Part shown: positions 63,693-64,000 of the stretch, piece after piece
Layout: each line of letters begins with the position of its first letter
Numbering within the stretch: position 1 is the first letter of the stretch
Source of the DNA: Sphingobacterium sp. SGR-19
Lineage (GTDB): Bacteria > Bacteroidota > Bacteroidia > Sphingobacteriales > Sphingobacteriaceae
Direction: 5' to 3'
Length of the DNA stretch: 64,000 nt
Assembly (NCBI RefSeq): GCF_011043555.1
Contig: NZ_JAAKGS010000008.1
Location: forward strand, 124,001-188,000
The notes under the pieces: model-generated
Database searches by the model: none
Told to the model about the DNA's origin: nothing
Seen by the model: only the letters and a program-made list of their open reading frames with translations
Made by a program: the position numbers and the translations under genes

Positions 63693-64000
63693 ATGCGTCT
63701 TCTCTACGACATAGGAATAGGCCTTTACACCATACTGCTAAGCTTACTCTCGCCATTTCATAAAAAGGCCAGATTGTGGGTGGATGGGCGTAAAAGGCTA
63801 TTCGATCGCATCGAACAATCGATTGAAAAAGACGCCAAGCCGATATGGTTCCATTTTGCATCGCTGGGCGAGTTCGAACAAGGAAGATCCGTAATGGAAG
63901 CCATAAAAAAGAAATATCCGGATGAAAAAATAGTGATTACGTTTTTTTCGCCATCGGGGTATGAAATCCGAAAAAACACACCTTTAGCAGACTATGTGTT
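63693..64000 (+). CDS. waaA: 3-deoxy-D-manno-octulosonic acid transferase (partial, N-terminus only)
   Basis: An open frame starts at ATG 63693 and runs off the window after 102 codons. It opens with a membrane-anchor helix (LLYDIGIGLYTILLSLLS), followed by the N-terminal Kdo-transferase block with WFHFASLGEFEQGR, EAIKKKYPDEKIVITFF and SPSGYEIRKN. This matches WaaA/KdtA, which adds Kdo to lipid IV-A in lipopolysaccharide synthesis. The active-site Glu of LGEFEQ is present. The rest lies outside the window. Confidence 0.92.
   Translation, partial: MRLLYDIGIGLYTILLSLLSPFHKKARLWVDGRKRLFDRIEQSIEKDAKPIWFHFASLGEFEQGRSVMEAIKKKYPDEKIVITFFSPSGYEIRKNTPLADYV

Noticed and set aside
1..64000. Search for CRISPR arrays, tRNA genes, insertion sequences or attachment sites
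   Set aside because: I saw no regularly spaced repeats, cloverleaf-like sequences, transposase or integrase motifs, or flanking direct repeats in the intergenic regions.

Overview
The window looks like a chromosomal segment from a member of the Bacteroidota, most likely the family Sphingobacteriaceae (Sphingobacterium, Pedobacter or Olivibacter type). The reasons are four SusC/SusD pairs, ECF sigma/FecR pairs of the Bacteroidota type, REC-AraC/propeller-kinase regulation, several TAnnTTTG promoter boxes with little Shine-Dalgarno use, and a housekeeping end with mfd, a DUF983 gene, galE, uxs and a Kdo transferase. This placement is inferred from gene content, not from a marker gene. I see no tRNA or rRNA gene, insertion sequence, prophage or CRISPR array.

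Layout. 1-1566 (minus): a FecR anti-sigma factor cut by the window edge and its ECF sigma factor. 1906-16279 (minus): PUL 1, a tightly packed run of eight genes in the order SusC, SusD, sulfatase, GH105, BNR/CBM9 protein, GH63-like, GH130, GH105. 16578-21890 (minus): a second SusC/SusD pair closed by a hairpin terminator. 22225-30439 (plus): two GH43 lipoproteins, a Gfo/Idh/MocA oxidoreductase, a double DUF1080 protein, a second Tat-exported Gfo/Idh/MocA protein, a terminator and a sulfatase. 30557-42592 (plus): PUL 2, controlled by sigma/anti-sigma: ECF sigma, FecR, SusC with an STN signalling domain, SusD, GDSL esterase, FAD oxidoreductase, and a two-subunit GMC dehydrogenase (Tat-exported small subunit plus flavoprotein). 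42621-46608 (minus): a hybrid two-component system split into a separate REC-AraC regulator and propeller sensor kinase. 46907-53563 (plus): PUL 3, with SusC, SusD, a CBM6-like lipoprotein and GH43. 53631-64000: ordinary genes (trans-sulfuration enzyme, PHP phosphoesterase-like protein, mfd, hypothetical, AraC regulator, DUF983, galE, uxs, start of the Kdo transferase gene).

How it fits together. The enzymes point to a branched acidic plant-type polysaccharide: GH43 suggests arabinose or xylose, GH105 unsaturated uronates, and the sulfatases sulfate esters. No polysaccharide lyase is present. A 21-bp motif (ACAAAA, variable spacer with a fixed C, TTnTTGA) lies upstream of three of the four SusC genes (PUL 1, the second pair, PUL 3) and of the first GH43 gene. 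It is oriented toward each gene and absent from the sigma-controlled PUL 2. The simplest reading is that the split two-component regulator next to PUL 3 controls all four units. The two GH43 genes 22225-23316 and 52478-53563 are close paralogues, which fits a shared substrate.

A second theme is oxidative attack on glycosides. The GMC/gluconate-dehydrogenase-subunit-3 pair resembles known glucoside 3-dehydrogenases, and the Gfo/Idh/MocA plus DUF1080 trio resembles 3-keto-glycoside cleavage systems. Together they may form a periplasmic 3-keto-glycoside route alongside the classical hydrolases.
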